Assembly (NCBI GenBank): GCA_019828565.1
Contig: JAHDYR010000024.1
Span: forward strand, 1-64,000
Reading direction: 5' to 3'
Length of the DNA: 64,000 bases
Origin: Carpediemonas membranifera
Lineage: Eukaryota > Fornicata
The position numbers and the translations under genes were made by a program. The notes below the pieces were generated by a model. It had not been told where the DNA came from and did no database searches. It worked only from the letters and a program-made list of their open reading frames with translations. This document shows positions 29,907 to 40,886 of the stretch, one piece after another (position 1 is the first letter of the stretch; the number at the start of each line of letters is the position of its first letter).

Positions 29907-32085
29907 GTGTTCATTCTGTTTCGGATTCAAAATTCGCGCGCCTACGTGATAGACACTGCGTTCGACATCATCATCGGATTTCCTCAGATGGTAAGTCTCG
30001 GACTCTTGCCAAGCGCCATTCCCAGCTCCTCCGACCCGACTGAGGACTCTAGTGAGACCCCACCGGCCACGAAATACATCGCACAAGCCATGTCCGAGCT
30101 GTCCCAAGAGGCACGCGACCGACAGTCGTCTATACTTCGACGATACGCCTCCAACTTCAAAGAGCGTGATGCGCCTAGCCTACTAGACCCCTACGACCTG
30201 GTGATCAAGGGAAACAAGGTCGTGAACGTCCGTCCATACTTCGTGCCTCCTCCTAAGGTCCCCATCGTTAAGGAGCACGTTGACACCTTGCTTGCAAAAG
30301 GCTTCATAGAGGCCTGTCAGTCTGAGTATTCTAGCCCGACGATCGTTGTCCCCAAGAAGGGTGAGAAGACGCGGTTCGTGGTCGATTTCCGGGAAATTAA
30401 CTCCTTGACCGAGCCGTTTGACTATCCGATTCCTCGCATTGACGAGATCTTGGCACAATTGAGTCGCAAGAGGATCTTCGCCACTCTTGACCTTGCAGCA
30501 GGTTACCACCAAATCGCGCTAACCGAGCGTTGTCGCCACCTAACGGCCTTCCGAACTGTCTTCGGACAGTATCAGTACACTCGCATGCCGTTTGGCCTGC
30601 GGAACGCTGGGGCTTATTTCCAGCGCGCGATGGAGACTGCGTTCGAGGGTCTGGTCGGAGCTTCCTGCATTATCTATATTGATGACATTATTGTAATGGG
30701 AGACTCTGAGGCAGAGTATCTGGATAACCTAGAGCGAGTGATGGCCCGAGTCGAAAAGATGAGACTCCACCTGGGTCGGGATAAGTGCCAGTTCGACTGT
30801 GCCGAAGTTGAATTCTTGGGGTGGATCATCCACAATGGTACGGTTCGCATTTCGCCTCAGCGTGTTGAAGATATAGCACAGTTGAAAGTCCCGAAGTCCA
30901 CAAGAGGGTTCCAGGCCCTTCACGGGTTCCTGAACTACTTCCGCGATCATATCCCTTTCTTCGCCGAGCGAGTCAAGCCTATAACGGATGCAATGTCCGG
31001 TAAGACGAGTTCTACAAGCGCTGACGTCTCCAAAGCACTAGAAGACGCGAAAGCCGCCCTCTGCTCCGCGGATGCACTCGCGATCTTCGACGCCACGCGT
31101 CCACACGTTGTTATGACTGACGCTTCCGCCGTGGGATACGGAGCGGTTCTCCTCCAAGACGGCAAGCCCGTCTGCTATCTATCGAAGGCATTTAATGATG
31201 TACAGTCGCGGTGGAGTGTTGGTGAAAAGAGGCGTACGCCATTGTGTCCGCGCTCCAGGCCTGGCGCAAGTTCTTGTGCTGGGAGCGCTTCGAGATCAAG
31301 ACCGACCACCGTAACTTGCTCTATATGTATAAGTCGGTCAACGCTAAGGTCAGGCGCTGGGCCGATTCTATCGCCGATCTCGATTTCACTATCTCCCACG
31401 TTCCCGGCCTCGATAACGGTGCCGCTGACGGTTTGTCTAGGGTGTTTGCCATGGCCAAGAAGACAGCAACGACCGAACAGATTCACCAAGCTCACTTGTT
31501 CGCCGACGTCCACCTGTCGAGACGTCTTACGATCGAGCGCCTCCGTGGCCAAGGACTGTCAGTCTCACGCGATGCAGTTGATAGGGTCGTATCCGACTGT
31601 CCGATCTGCCAAGTCCTCGATCGGCCGCCGGTCGACCAACCCGACGGTCTCCACACAGCTGTTGACACCCCACTACAACGCGTGGCAATCGACACGATGG
31701 GTCCTTTGCCGTCCTGTGACGGGTACTCGTATATTACCGTCATGGTAGATATGTGCTCTCGCTGGACTGAATTAGTCCCTGCCAAGAGCAACTCCGGAAA
31801 AGAAGCAGCCGAGGCCTTTATCAATACCTGGGTCCTAAGATATGGAGCGCCGCAAGTACTCCAGTCAGACGGCGGATCTGAGTTTCACAATGGCCTATTC
31901 CGACGACTATCGCAAGAGGTGGGGTTCCAGCAGCATATCACCACCGCGTACCATCCTCAGGCCAATGGGATGGTGGAAAGAGCGAACCAACAAGTCGAGA
32001 GGATCCTTAAGGCCCGTAAGTTCCAGTTAAGAAACCCCAACTGGCTCACACACCTGCCAGTCGCAAGATTCATTGCTTCCAAGAC
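29907..32085 (+). CDS. pol: Ty3 pol copy 1: protease remnant, RT, RNase H, cut integrase
   Basis: It begins with a protease remnant (TAFDIIIGFPQM). RT follows with VVDFREIN, the FATLDLAAGYHQI block, TRMPFGLRNA and the active site YIDD at 30673-30684. RNase H has VVMTDASAVGYGAVL and later KTDHRNLLYM; between them the frame slips at the A-run 31225-31228. The integrase has an HHCC finger (H...H...CPIC), AIDTMGPLP and LQSDGGSEFHNG and the Glu helix GMVERANQQ, then ends abruptly after VARFIASKTVIG, where the second pol begins in frame. Confidence 0.8.
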
Positions 32086-34034
32086 GGTCATTGGAGCGAC
32101 TTCCATCGACTATTTGGGCTGGCGAGTAGACAAGGACGGTAAGCGGATCTCCCCCGACCGTCTGGAGGCCATCCATGATCTCAAGGAGCCGACTAGTCTG
32201 ACGGACGCCCGAGCCTTGCTCGGGTTCGCGAACTACTTTCGAGCACTCATTGAGCGTTACGTCGATATGACTGAACCCATCACCGAGCTCACCCGAGCCG
32301 CCGAAAAGTTCGTTTGGGGCGACCGACAACATGACGCGTTTGAGCAGATTAAGCGAGAGCTTCTACTGCAGCGCACGCTGGTCCACCCCTGTCCCGACGA
32401 ACATCTCCACATTTTTACGGACGCATCAGACTACGGCATTGGTGGCGTGCTGATGAACGCGGTGTTTAAGCCCATCGCGTTCTTCGCCAAGACGCTCACG
32501 CCCCAACAGCGCCGTTGGTCTACGATAGAGAAAGAGTGCTACGCTCTGTACTTCGGTACTACCAAGTTCAGAGCGCTATCTCGCTGGACGAGACTTCACA
32601 GCTCATCTAGATCACCGTAACTTGGTCTACATGGACCGTTCCTTGAATTCCAAGGTGATTAGGTGGAGCCTCGCGCTGTCTGAGTACTCATTCGACATCG
32701 TACACGTTCCAGGTTCCGACAACTCTGTAGCGGACACCCTGTCCCGCCTCGTTCACCTGGACGAGACCTCCGTCGAACCTTCCCCTCCACCCGAGGCGCA
32801 TCGGGAATCCTTCCAAGAAGCACATGGCGGAGATGCTGGTCACCTTGGCCGTGATGCCACCTGCAAACGCATCATAGCCGCCGACAAGGGCTGGCCTGGC
32901 ATGCGCCGGGACGTTACTGCCTGGATAAGACAGTGCCCTGTTTGCCAGTTGACACGCCTCAAGCTTTCACCGTTTCCCCAAGCGACCCATCCCATGACCG
33001 GCAGCCGACCCTTCGAAGTAGTGGAGGCCGACACCATTGGTCCCCTCTCACTGCCCGGGCAACACCGCTACGCGGTTGTGATTATCGACACGTTTACTAG
33101 ACTCACCCAAGCCTACCCCACGAAGAGCACGGACGCTGTATCTGCACGTTCGGCTTTATCGACATGGATGAAACACTATGGCTCCCCGACATGCTTGATT
33201 ACCGATGGTGGCTCACAGTACCATAACAGAACCATCAGAGAATTTTGCCAAGACCACGGTATAAGACACGAGATCGGTACGCCTTATCATCCTGCGGGAC
33301 AGGGTGCTGTTGAAAGAGCGAACAAAGAGGTGAAGAGACACCTACGCGCCTGGATTCTCGAACATGACGACGACTGGGAGGACGCCTTACCACGAATCAC
33401 GAATATAATCAACAACGCACCTCTAACCGCCTCCAACCTGTCGCCGTACGAAGTCCTATACGCCAGGGACGTCCACGAACCGACTAGACAACCTTCCCTC
33501 ACCGTCGACCACTTCCGTACCACCCTACGCTGTTTACAGAGCAGAAAACGCGCTGTCGGTGGCCAAACTCCAGCGCAGAGCCATCCAGCGAGTCATCTCC
33601 TTGGATCCGCCGCCATGATCCAGCGCAAAACTGCCATAGGCATCGTACCCCGGGGCCCGGTCCGGGTCATCTCCACCAATCCCGACCGCCCCAACACCTA
33701 CGTCGTTCAAGACCTCACCACTGACCACCGCCTGACAGTACATGCCTCTGAGCTTTACCAGTTCGAGGGCAGCTACACTGACGCTGAGCTCAAACACTGG
33801 GCAGCCCGCAACGAAGGAGAGTACGTGGTTAGGAAGGTTGCTGACCATCGCCGACAAGCGGGCAACCTTCAGTTCCTCCTCTTGTGGGAGGGTTACGATG
33901 ACGACGAAGGCACATGGACCGATTACAGCCGCGAAATCGATGGATTAGCTGCCCTGGACGCATACATTAATGAGCATCCGAGATTGAAGCTTCCATCGCT
34001 CAGGAAGGGACGCCACGCCGGTAAATCCCCCTGA
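32086..34034 (+). CDS. pol: Ty3 pol copy 2: RT end, RNase H, integrase, chromodomain
   Basis: It opens inside the RT thumb (YLGWRVDKDGKRISPDRLEA). RNase H follows with IFTDASDYGIGGVL and, after a frame change near 32600, LDHRNLVYMD. The integrase has the HHCC finger (H...CPVC), EADTIGPLSL, ITDGGSQYHN and GAVERANKE. The C-terminus is a chromodomain (GEYVVRKVADH ... FLLLWEGYDDDEGTW). Chromodomains steer Ty3 integration toward modified chromatin. It is a different subfamily from copy 1, not a tandem duplicate. Confidence 0.8.
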
Positions 34035-34365
34035 GACGTGTGCTGTTGATGTTGTTTGATGAAGAAAGAAGAGAAGAAGAGGAAAAGTGATTGCAATCAC
34101 GAGGATAATGATAATGAACGCAAATGATCACCTAAGAGAGAGAGAGCGCGTGAACTCGCCGAAACGAACTAATGAGAAGCGATGAAACTGAAGAAGCGAG
34201 ACAGAAGCGCGAAAGAGACAGAAATGGAGAAGAATGAAGTATAGAGCGTGAAGAAGATCATAGTTACGTACCAATCCGTCGTCACTGGCAACTTAGACGC
34301 AATGACTCATTTTGTGCCAAATCTGACAAAAAGGACCAAATTTCCGAAGATCGCAAAAGGAATTT
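34035..34365. other. Purine-rich non-coding stretch
   Basis: GA-rich (GAAGAAAGAAGAGAAGAAGA) with no ORF of note. It may be the 3' region of the Ty3 element and the truncated 5' side of YR element 1. No LTR-like direct repeat was found here. Confidence 0.35.
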
Positions 34366-36056
34366 AGATTAGGTCTAAAGGCTCGGACGACATCCGAGTA
34401 ATACACGACCTCCGAGAACTCAACACCGTGACGGAGGAGACCCGAGTCTTCCGCCTCTTCGGCATCAAACGTGCTTTGGCGACGCTCACGGCCGGGGACT
34501 GGATGACGAGGATCGACCTCCGCTCGGGGTACTCTCAAGTCCCAGTCAGGGAGCAGGACAGGACACTTCTGGGCGTGGTCACTCCGGAGGGCGAGACATT
34601 CTGCTACACTGGACTCCCCTTCGGTTGGACCGCGGCTCCGTTCTACTTTCAGACAATAACCATCCAGGCCGCAAAGATCATCGCCAGGCGCCTCCAGATC
34701 CACGTTTGCGTGTATCTAGACGACTTCCTCCTATCGTCTGCGCGCAAGGAGCACCTGGCATGGGCAACACACGAGGCCCTCGAGCTCATGCGCTCCCTCG
34801 GCCTCATTCCGGGGCTGGACAAGTGTATTCTTCAGCCTACACGCTGCTTGGAGTACCTCGGCCTCCTCATCAATACGGAGAACACTTCAGTGCGCCTTTC
34901 CAGCGACAAGGCGCGCAAGTATCAGCAGACGTTGATATCCGCGTTGGAGAGCGACTCCATCAGCGCCGTCGACTACTCCAAGATCCTAGGGCGTCTCTCC
35001 TTCTTCGCTTCCGCAGCGCATGCAGCACAGCTCAAGCTGCGGCCGTTGCAAGCAAGACAGCCGAGAGGCAGAGTACCTTTGGATGCAGCCCTCAAGCAAG
35101 AGCTCGCCCAGTGGGTCTCACTGCTGCAGCAGCGCCCAGCCAAGTCATTTATCGAGCTCAGGGCCCTCTGGGACATGACAGGCTCCCTGGAGATGACAGT
35201 GGCGTCCGACGCATCCAGCTTCGGCTGGGGGGCCAGAGTATACCTCGGAGAGAACAACAGATCGGCGCATGGGCACTTCCCCCCGCACATAGTGAACGCC
35301 CACATCTGCACAAAGGAGCTTTTCGCAGTCGTTCGGGGCATCGAACTCATCTCTCCACAGCCGCAGGTGCGCACCCTGACAGTTTTCTGCGACAACTCGG
35401 CCGTAGTCTCGTGGGTCAACAAGGGCGGATCGACAAGAGCAGACCAGACAGTCATGAGCCTACTCCACGAGCTGCAACAACACCTCGACAGCAGAAACCT
35501 CGTGGCTCGATGTCTTCACATCGCAGGACACCTCAACGTGGAGCCGGACAGGCTGAGCCGGTTCATGAAGCTCGAGTGGTCGACCCCGCGTTCAGTCCTC
35601 GAGCGAATCCAGCGCAACTGGGGACCAGTGCAGGTCGACGCGACCGCCGCTCCCACTCGCCGCCTGGCCCTCCCAGGATTCGCTCAGCACGGATGGACTC
35701 TCGCAGAACACGGCCTGTCTCGGGACTGGACGGGGATGAGAGTCTTCGCAGCTCCTCCAGTAGCGATGATTCCAGCGACATATCTGCATATTCGGACGAT
35801 TCGGTCGCCGACCCAGACTGGATCCCCTCAGACGTGGAGGTCAGCTGCGATAATAGTGACTCCGGACATCCCGTCACCAGAACTCCGCCGCTTGCTAGCC
35901 CTCTCATCAGTTCCCAAGATGTACTTCAGAGTGAACCAAGATCTTCTGTCGGACTCCGAGCTGTCGCGGCTGGCCGAGAGGGGCAGGATAAGGCTCATCG
36001 CGATGATCATCAGGACTTCGAGTTCCTCCTCCACCACGACAGGCTCTCACATCTGA
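34366..36056 (+). CDS. YR element 1 RT-RNase H
   Basis: The RT starts without its N-terminus (DDIRVIHDLRELNTVTEETR), so the gene is truncated. It has GDWMTRIDLRSGYSQVPV, FGWTAAPFYFQ and the active site YLDD (34713-34724). RNase H follows with TVASDASSFGWGARVY, an HICTKELFAV Glu motif, VFCDNSAVVSW and HLNVEPDRLSR. This is the DIRS-order group, where RT-RNase H precedes the recombinase. Its last 360 bases overlap the recombinase frame. Confidence 0.8.
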
Positions 36057-36916
36057 GCCTAGAGGCGTCACGCAGGGCAGTCGCGGGCTACCTCGTCAAG
36101 TTCAACGCGTCGAGAGACACCACGCTATCACACGCGGCGCAGCTCAGGCAGCACCTCATGAGCGAAGCCAAGACCTCGGGGCCCGACACGATCGGCAAGA
36201 AGGGACACTGGATTTGCAAAGCGGCCCCACTGATCTGCGACTGGACCCCCCCGCAGGACAGCAGCGAGATCATTCGATCAGTCCGCAACGTAGCATCCAC
36301 CACCAGACTGACTGGCGGGGCTCGACCGGTGACGAGCGACATAATCCGGTCGGGTTTCCGACGTTGGAAACAAGATCCGAAGACGTTCCAGGCGGTCTTG
36401 TTCGCCGCACTCTGCTTCCAAACTGTCAGCCGCGGCAAGGAAATCTTCACTCTGACGAGGGGAGACGTGACGTTCAGCCCAGAGGGCGACGCGACGCTGT
36501 TCATGGCACGCACCAAGACTACCACAGCGGTGAAGAAGCTCGTGGTCAACGCCACCTTTGACTCATTCAACATCGCGAAGGCGCTCCAGCTTTGGGTCAA
36601 CTTGGCCACGAAGCGCGACACGGATTCACTATGGAGGAAGGTCAACGGAGACACGATCAGCAAGACAGAGGGGCTGTCAGAAGGCGCAATGAGGCGCTGG
36701 ATCGCAGCAGTGTTTGGCGACTCCGTCACTTGGCACAGCTTCAGAAAGGGCGCGGCGACCGAGCTCGCCGTCGCCGGCACTCCTGAGCACGTGCTGATGG
36801 CACTGGGGAACTGGCGCTCCGCGAAGAGCCTGCTGGCGTACACCGGCAATGGCATCCGCCAGCACCCCGCGGTCCAGAGAGACATCGCCAGGTCTCTTTT
36901 GGGCAAGCCACTGTAA
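35693..36916 (+). CDS. YR element 1 tyrosine recombinase
   Basis: The ATG at 35693 (MDSRRTRPVSG) opens a 407-residue frame that overlaps the RNase H gene. An acidic Ser/Asp-rich head (SSSSDDSSDISAYSDDSVADPDWIP) precedes the core-binding domain. Catalytic residues are visible: Arg in FQTVSRGKEIFTL, Lys in ARTKTT, His-x-x-Arg in WHSFRKGAA, Trp in ALGNWRS and Tyr in LLAYTGN. The enzyme would integrate a circular cDNA without making a target duplication. The frame is complete to LLGKPL. Confidence 0.8.
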   Translation: MDSRRTRPVSGLDGDESLRSSSSSDDSSDISAYSDDSVADPDWIPSDVEVSCDNSDSGHPVTRTPPLASPLISSQDVLQSEPRSSVGLRAVAAGREGQDKAHRDDHQDFEFLLHHDRLSHLSLEASRRAVAGYLVKFNASRDTTLSHAAQLRQHLMSEAKTSGPDTIGKKGHWICKAAPLICDWTPPQDSSEIIRSVRNVASTTRLTGGARPVTSDIIRSGFRRWKQDPKTFQAVLFAALCFQTVSRGKEIFTLTRGDVTFSPEGDATLFMARTKTTTAVKKLVVNATFDSFNIAKALQLWVNLATKRDTDSLWRKVNGDTISKTEGLSEGAMRRWIAAVFGDSVTWHSFRKGAATELAVAGTPEHVLMALGNWRSAKSLLAYTGNGIRQHPAVQRDIARSLLGKPL

Positions 36917-37447
36917 ACATTCGATGGGATGTTTATGGTGCAGGCTGTTGCGACCTCACGGGAGGTGACAGCTAGGAGTTAATGATATCTCCTCGGCCGG
37001 CGGGACAACCCCGTTGGATCTACAGAGTGTAGAGGGTCAGGTGGCCCGCGAGTCGGGCGGGTAGTACCCCAGCTCATTGTCGCAAGGGCGACGGGACGTG
37101 GGCGAGGCCGGCAATCGCCGGATGCCCGCGTCATTGGTCAAGATTGGTCGGCGCAGTTTATGCGGCCAGATGACGAACGATTCGCAGCCGGTGGCTGTAA
37201 GAACGCGCTCGGGAGAGCGTCCCTCGTCGGTACGCGAGGGAAACCCAAGACTTACTTAGGAGCCGAAGGCGCGTAAGTCTTCGAATATTGACGCGGCGAA
37301 ACAGGGGTTTCTTGCGTAAATATTCTTTCCCCCGTTGGATCTACAGAGTGTAGAGGGTCAGGTGGCTCCTGTCACAGGACCATCACTGGCACCTGCGCGC
37401 GCCGATCAATGTGCACTTTAGGTCACACTTCGAAACGCATCGGCAGG
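36917..37447 (+). repeat. YR element junction region with direct repeats, hairpin and C-run
   Basis: Non-coding. It holds the 37-bp repeats at 37009-37045 and 37330-37366. A hairpin GAATATT/AATATTC (37283-37289 and 37319-37325) is followed by a C-run at 37329-37333, which leads straight into the second repeat. Several GC-rich small hairpins (for example CGCAAGGGCG) lie between. This is the border of YR elements 1 and 2. Confidence 0.6.
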
Positions 37448-37930
37448 ATGTCTGATAACGAAGACCTGCCGCCGCAAGACAGTCCCGATGAGCTTAACAA
37501 GCGTATCGAGAAGCTGGAGCGCTTGGTTAAGATACAATCGGAAGCAATTTTGGAGCAGCAAGCAGAAGCAGCTCGCCGTCCACTGTTCCTGGAGATGCCA
37601 AAGAGGTTCGGCCTCGAAGATGAGGCCAGATTCGTATACAAGACCATGAATAGGATCGAGAACGGCGCAAAGATGAAGGAGATCGGGAACATTCTCTTTG
37701 CAAGAATCCAGTACCTTCTAATCAAGGACGTGTACACTGACGCTACTGCAGAGCGGTTCGAGAACTATTGCAAGGCGAAGGGCGTGCCTGATCGCGACGA
37801 GGTCCTGGAACTGGCGGCCCGCGCCAAGTCTAAGGGCGATAAGCGCGACGCTAATTTTCGCCGCGGTGGCCGCGCTCAGGACCGAGGTCGCACTCAGACA
37901 GGATCCTCCGGCAAGAGAGCCCACACCTAA
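37448..37930 (+). CDS. YR element 2 gag-like protein
   Basis: ATG at 37448 (MSDNEDLPPQ), 160 residues. An acidic head and short coiled coil (LNKRIEKLERLVKIQSEAIL) precede a helical core (RRPLFLEMPKRFGLEDEARF) and a basic Arg/Gly tail (RRGGRAQDRGRTQTG). No zinc knuckle. The position 5' of pol and the size match the gag-like proteins of elements 3, 4 and 5, though sequence identity to them is low. Confidence 0.6.
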   Translation: MSDNEDLPPQDSPDELNKRIEKLERLVKIQSEAILEQQAEAARRPLFLEMPKRFGLEDEARFVYKTMNRIENGAKMKEIGNILFARIQYLLIKDVYTDATAERFENYCKAKGVPDRDEVLELAARAKSKGDKRDANFRRGGRAQDRGRTQTGSSGKRAHT

Positions 37931-37944
37931 CCCTCTTTCCATGC

Positions 37945-39741
37945 ATGAACGCGGCGTGGAGGGAGTGGCAGAGGTTGGGAGCATCACAACGGGTGATCAA
38001 CTGGTTACGATACGGGGTCGAGATCCGTCTGAGAAGTCAACCACCAGCACCAAGGCAACAGCCGACAGTCGACCCATTCATTGTCCAGCAGATTCCTTCC
38101 TTGATAGAGACAGGCGTCATAGAGCAAGTGAATCCCTCTTCCCTGCGACACACCGCCTCGCTGTTTACTGTGCCGAAGGGCGAGTCGAAGAGGATCATTC
38201 ACAACCTCACGATACTGAACGACTGCTCGGCAGAGCGCTCATCCTTCCGGCTCTACGGTCTGCGCAGAGCTCTCTCCCTTCTCCAGAGGGGCGACTGGAT
38301 GGTCAAGTTCGACCTCAAGTCCGGGTACCATCAAGTACCAGTACGGAAGGAGGACCGCAAGCTGCTAGGAGTCTATCTTCCAGACGGACGAGCGTTTCAG
38401 TACAGAGTGCTAGGCTTCGGCTGGCGCGCATCGCCGTTCGTGTTTCAGACGATCACCAACCAACTCGCCAAGATACTAGCCCTTCGGACGGGTCTTACCA
38501 TCGTTGTCTACCTCGACGACTTCCTCTTATTTCACCGCGACCGAGAAATCCTGAGGAGGGCGGTGCCGCGCATCAGGCGGACTCTAGCCGACCTCTGTGT
38601 CCTCACCTCAGAGGAGAAGTCAGAATGGGCACCGACTCAGTCATTGGTCTATCTGGGGCTCGTGATAGACTCCGCGAGTTTTACAATACGCCTCCCGGCG
38701 GACAAGGCCAAACGTTACTCCTCTCACATTCATCAGGCTCTGGCAGGCAAGACCATCGATCAGGAGACTTGGGCCAAGATCCTCGGGAGACTGACTTACT
38801 TCGCTACAACCGCCCACGGGGCTTTCCTCCGGCTGAGACACCTTCAACAGGACCCACTCTCCAAGGAGCTACTGCAAGAGTGGCTGCTACTGCTAAGAGA
38901 GCGCCCAGTCCGAGACATCAGAGAACTTCAGTCGCTTTGGGGCGCTCACCCCTCCTTAGACCTCGTCGTATCGACAGACGCATCTGGAGTCAAGTGGGGA
39001 GCAGCCGTGCACGGCGAGTATGGGACCTCAGCCTCGGGCACGTTCACTCCAGAACTAAGAGCAGAATCTATCAACGTGAAGGAGCTCGCGGGAATCCTAC
39101 AGGGCATCCGTCTGATCGGCAGACAGAGTTCCCAACGCGAGCTATCGATCTTCTCAGACAACACATCAGCTCTGGCCTGGCTCAACAAGGCGGGGTCTAC
39201 GAAGGCTCCACCTCAGGCCCTGCACATTCTAGCCCAGATCCAGAAGGAGGCGGAGGACCGGAACCTGACACTCCGTGGACTACACACTCCGGGCATCATC
39301 AACCTGGCAGCAGATCGGCTGTCCAGAGGCTTCTCACGACTCCCTTCCTCTCTGGAGTCCAGCATGGAATCTGTCCTCGCGGAGTGGGGTCCAGTCCAGA
39401 CAGTCTCAACGGACGTAGACGTAAGGCTTGGATGTCGCGTCCTCTGGGCCCCCAATCCGTCTATGGCAGCCATAGTCCAGAAGATAGCGACAGCGAGAGT
39501 TCAGACTCAGACTGGACACCCGAGGTCTTGGACCTCAGCAGTCTTTCTCCTCTACCCAGAGGTTCAAGCGCCGGAGATGAGACTCCTCAAGAGTTGGACG
39601 CCCTGGAAACTCCGTCTCTCCGTCCCGGCTTCGAGCTCAGATCTGGCCCACCTACTTCACCTACAGGACAGAGGACGCCTACGGTTCAATGTGATGGCGT
39701 TCAGGACGTTTTCCACAGAGTCCTCAGGTCGGACAGAGTGA
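37945..39741 (+). CDS. YR element 2 RT-RNase H
   Basis: ATG at 37945 (MNAAWREWQRLGASQ), 598 residues, intact. RT: KRIIHNLTILND, GDWMVKFDLKSGYHQVPV, YRVLGFGWRASPFVFQ and YLDD (38509-38520). RNase H: LVVSTDASGVKWGAAV, ESINVKELAGILQ, IFSDNTSALAWLNK and NLAADRLSRG. It starts 14 bases after the gag-like stop. The last 310 bases overlap the recombinase frame. Confidence 0.85.
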   Translation: MNAAWREWQRLGASQRVINWLRYGVEIRLRSQPPAPRQQPTVDPFIVQQIPSLIETGVIEQVNPSSLRHTASLFTVPKGESKRIIHNLTILNDCSAERSSFRLYGLRRALSLLQRGDWMVKFDLKSGYHQVPVRKEDRKLLGVYLPDGRAFQYRVLGFGWRASPFVFQTITNQLAKILALRTGLTIVVYLDDFLLFHRDREILRRAVPRIRRTLADLCVLTSEEKSEWAPTQSLVYLGLVIDSASFTIRLPADKAKRYSSHIHQALAGKTIDQETWAKILGRLTYFATTAHGAFLRLRHLQQDPLSKELLQEWLLLLRERPVRDIRELQSLWGAHPSLDLVVSTDASGVKWGAAVHGEYGTSASGTFTPELRAESINVKELAGILQGIRLIGRQSSQRELSIFSDNTSALAWLNKAGSTKAPPQALHILAQIQKEAEDRNLTLRGLHTPGIINLAADRLSRGFSRLPSSLESSMESVLAEWGPVQTVSTDVDVRLGCRVLWAPNPSMAAIVQKIATARVQTQTGHPRSWTSAVFLLYPEVQAPEMRLLKSWTPWKLRLSVPASSSDLAHLLHLQDRGRLRFNVMAFRTFSTESSGRTE

Positions 39742-40616
39742 TTCACCTTAATCACGCGTCTGCTCGGACGGTGGCCGGCTGGGTGGCCAGGTTCGAAGGC
39801 TCTCGCGATCGCAGCCTGTCGGATCGAGACCAGCTTGTAGCCTTCCTCAAGGACGAAGGCTCCTTCTGCGGGCCATCGAACGTGGCGAGGAAGGGCTACT
39901 GGATTGTTCAGCTACAGGAGTTCCTCAAAGACTGGCATCCGCCCGCCAACTCCAAGTACATCGTTAAGCAGGCGGCTAAGGGCGCCAGCACGGCGGGAAC
40001 TACCGGCGGATCGCGCGCCATCACCAAGGCTGAGATGATCGAGGCACTGGGGCGCCGGAGTGACGACTTTGAGTCATATCAGGCATGTCTCTTTGGGGCA
40101 GTCGCCTATCTGACGGTGTCCAGAGGCATCGAGATACTCTCCCTATGCCCGGCCGACCTGGAGCTACTCAAGAACGGCGACATTCTCCTACACATTCAGC
40201 GGACCAAGACCATCCTAACGGGAGTTAAGAAGCGCGTACCATACGTATGGCTATCAGCCGCCTTCAACCCGGCCTTGGCACTTAGACGCTGGGTCGAGGG
40301 CACACACTACCTGGCTGATGACACCCCCATCTGGCGAGTCATAATCAACGGGCGCCTGAGCAGAGACAAACCGCTCACAGCCGCACACCTCCGACGAGTC
40401 GTGAAGGCGTTGTTCGGTCCACGGACGGGTCTCCACAGCTTCCGTAAGGGGGCAGCGTCGGAGATGGCTCTATCAGGAGTCCCGCTGGAGGTGATCCTCT
40501 CAATGGGCACATGGAAGGACGTCACCTCCCTCCGCAGCTATGTCGCTGACGCCATCAGAACAAACGAGGACCTCACCAGGAGGATGAACCTCAGCCTTCT
40601 CGGGCCCCACTTTTAA
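39432..40616 (+). CDS. YR element 2 tyrosine recombinase
   Basis: The ATG at 39432 (MSRPLGPQSVYGS) gives 394 residues to the stop at 40616. The overlapping head is Ser/Asp-rich (EDSDSESSDSDWTP), as in element 1. Catalytic set: Arg in LTVSRGIEILSL, Lys in QRTKTI, His-x-x-Arg in LHSFRKGAA, Trp in MGTWKD and Tyr in LRSYVADA. All five are present, so the enzyme looks functional. Confidence 0.8.
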   Translation: MSRPLGPQSVYGSHSPEDSDSESSDSDWTPEVLDLSSLSPLPRGSSAGDETPQELDALETPSLRPGFELRSGPPTSPTGQRTPTVQCDGVQDVFHRVLRSDRVIHLNHASARTVAGWVARFEGSRDRSLSDRDQLVAFLKDEGSFCGPSNVARKGYWIVQLQEFLKDWHPPANSKYIVKQAAKGASTAGTTGGSRAITKAEMIEALGRRSDDFESYQACLFGAVAYLTVSRGIEILSLCPADLELLKNGDILLHIQRTKTILTGVKKRVPYVWLSAAFNPALALRRWVEGTHYLADDTPIWRVIINGRLSRDKPLTAAHLRRVVKALFGPRTGLHSFRKGAASEMALSGVPLEVILSMGTWKDVTSLRSYVADAIRTNEDLTRRMNLSLLGPHF

Positions 40617-40840
40617 CCACCCCCTCCATTAAACATCCGCGTTCGAGGGGAACGGCCGAGGCGAGACGGACTCGCCGGCCTGGATTCATCATTAATTCTT
40701 AACTCTGGTCGAGGCGAGATAGACTCGCCGGCCCAAAGCTTTAGTCCCACAGGGACGTCTTGCGGGATTGTCCCATTTTGGTTGGATTTAAGAGGAGGGC
40801 TCTCTGTTATAGAGCCACACTTTGTGGACCGCGAGTCGGG
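40617..40840 (+). repeat. 3' non-coding region of YR element 2
   Basis: It has two near-identical GC-rich words (CGAGGCGAGAYRGACTCGCCGGCC at about 40658 and 40711) and an inverted pair GGCTCT/AGAGCC near 40798-40816. It ends with GCGAGTCGGGCGG, also present at 37047-37060, which marks the end of the element. Confidence 0.55.
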
Positions 40841-40886
40841 CGGAGTCAACGACCGCAAAGAGTGAAATAAAATTCGAGCGATGCAG
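40841..40886. repeat. 46-bp target-site duplication, left copy
   Basis: It matches 44425-44470 at 45 of 46 positions. It contains the 3' flank and the last 12 bases of the tRNA-Arg gene (minus strand). Confidence 0.85.

Larger units (their letters stand above)
29030..34034 (+). mobile_element. Chimeric Ty3/gypsy chromovirus, two pol copies joined
   Basis: Gag, RT, RNase H and a cut integrase are followed in the same frame by the RT end, RNase H, integrase and chromodomain of a second Ty3 element. I could not find flanking LTRs at either side, so the outer limits are those of the coding parts. Protease is almost entirely lost. Confidence 0.75.
34366..37366 (+). mobile_element. YR retroelement 1 (PAT/Ngaro-like), 5'-truncated
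   Basis: RT-RNase H and tyrosine recombinase in overlapping frames, no gag. The 3' side holds 37-bp direct repeats (CCCCGTTGGATCTACAGAG...) at 37009-37045 and 37330-37366, as in split-direct-repeat YR elements. The second repeat may belong to the 5' end of element 2, which begins here. Confidence 0.65.
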
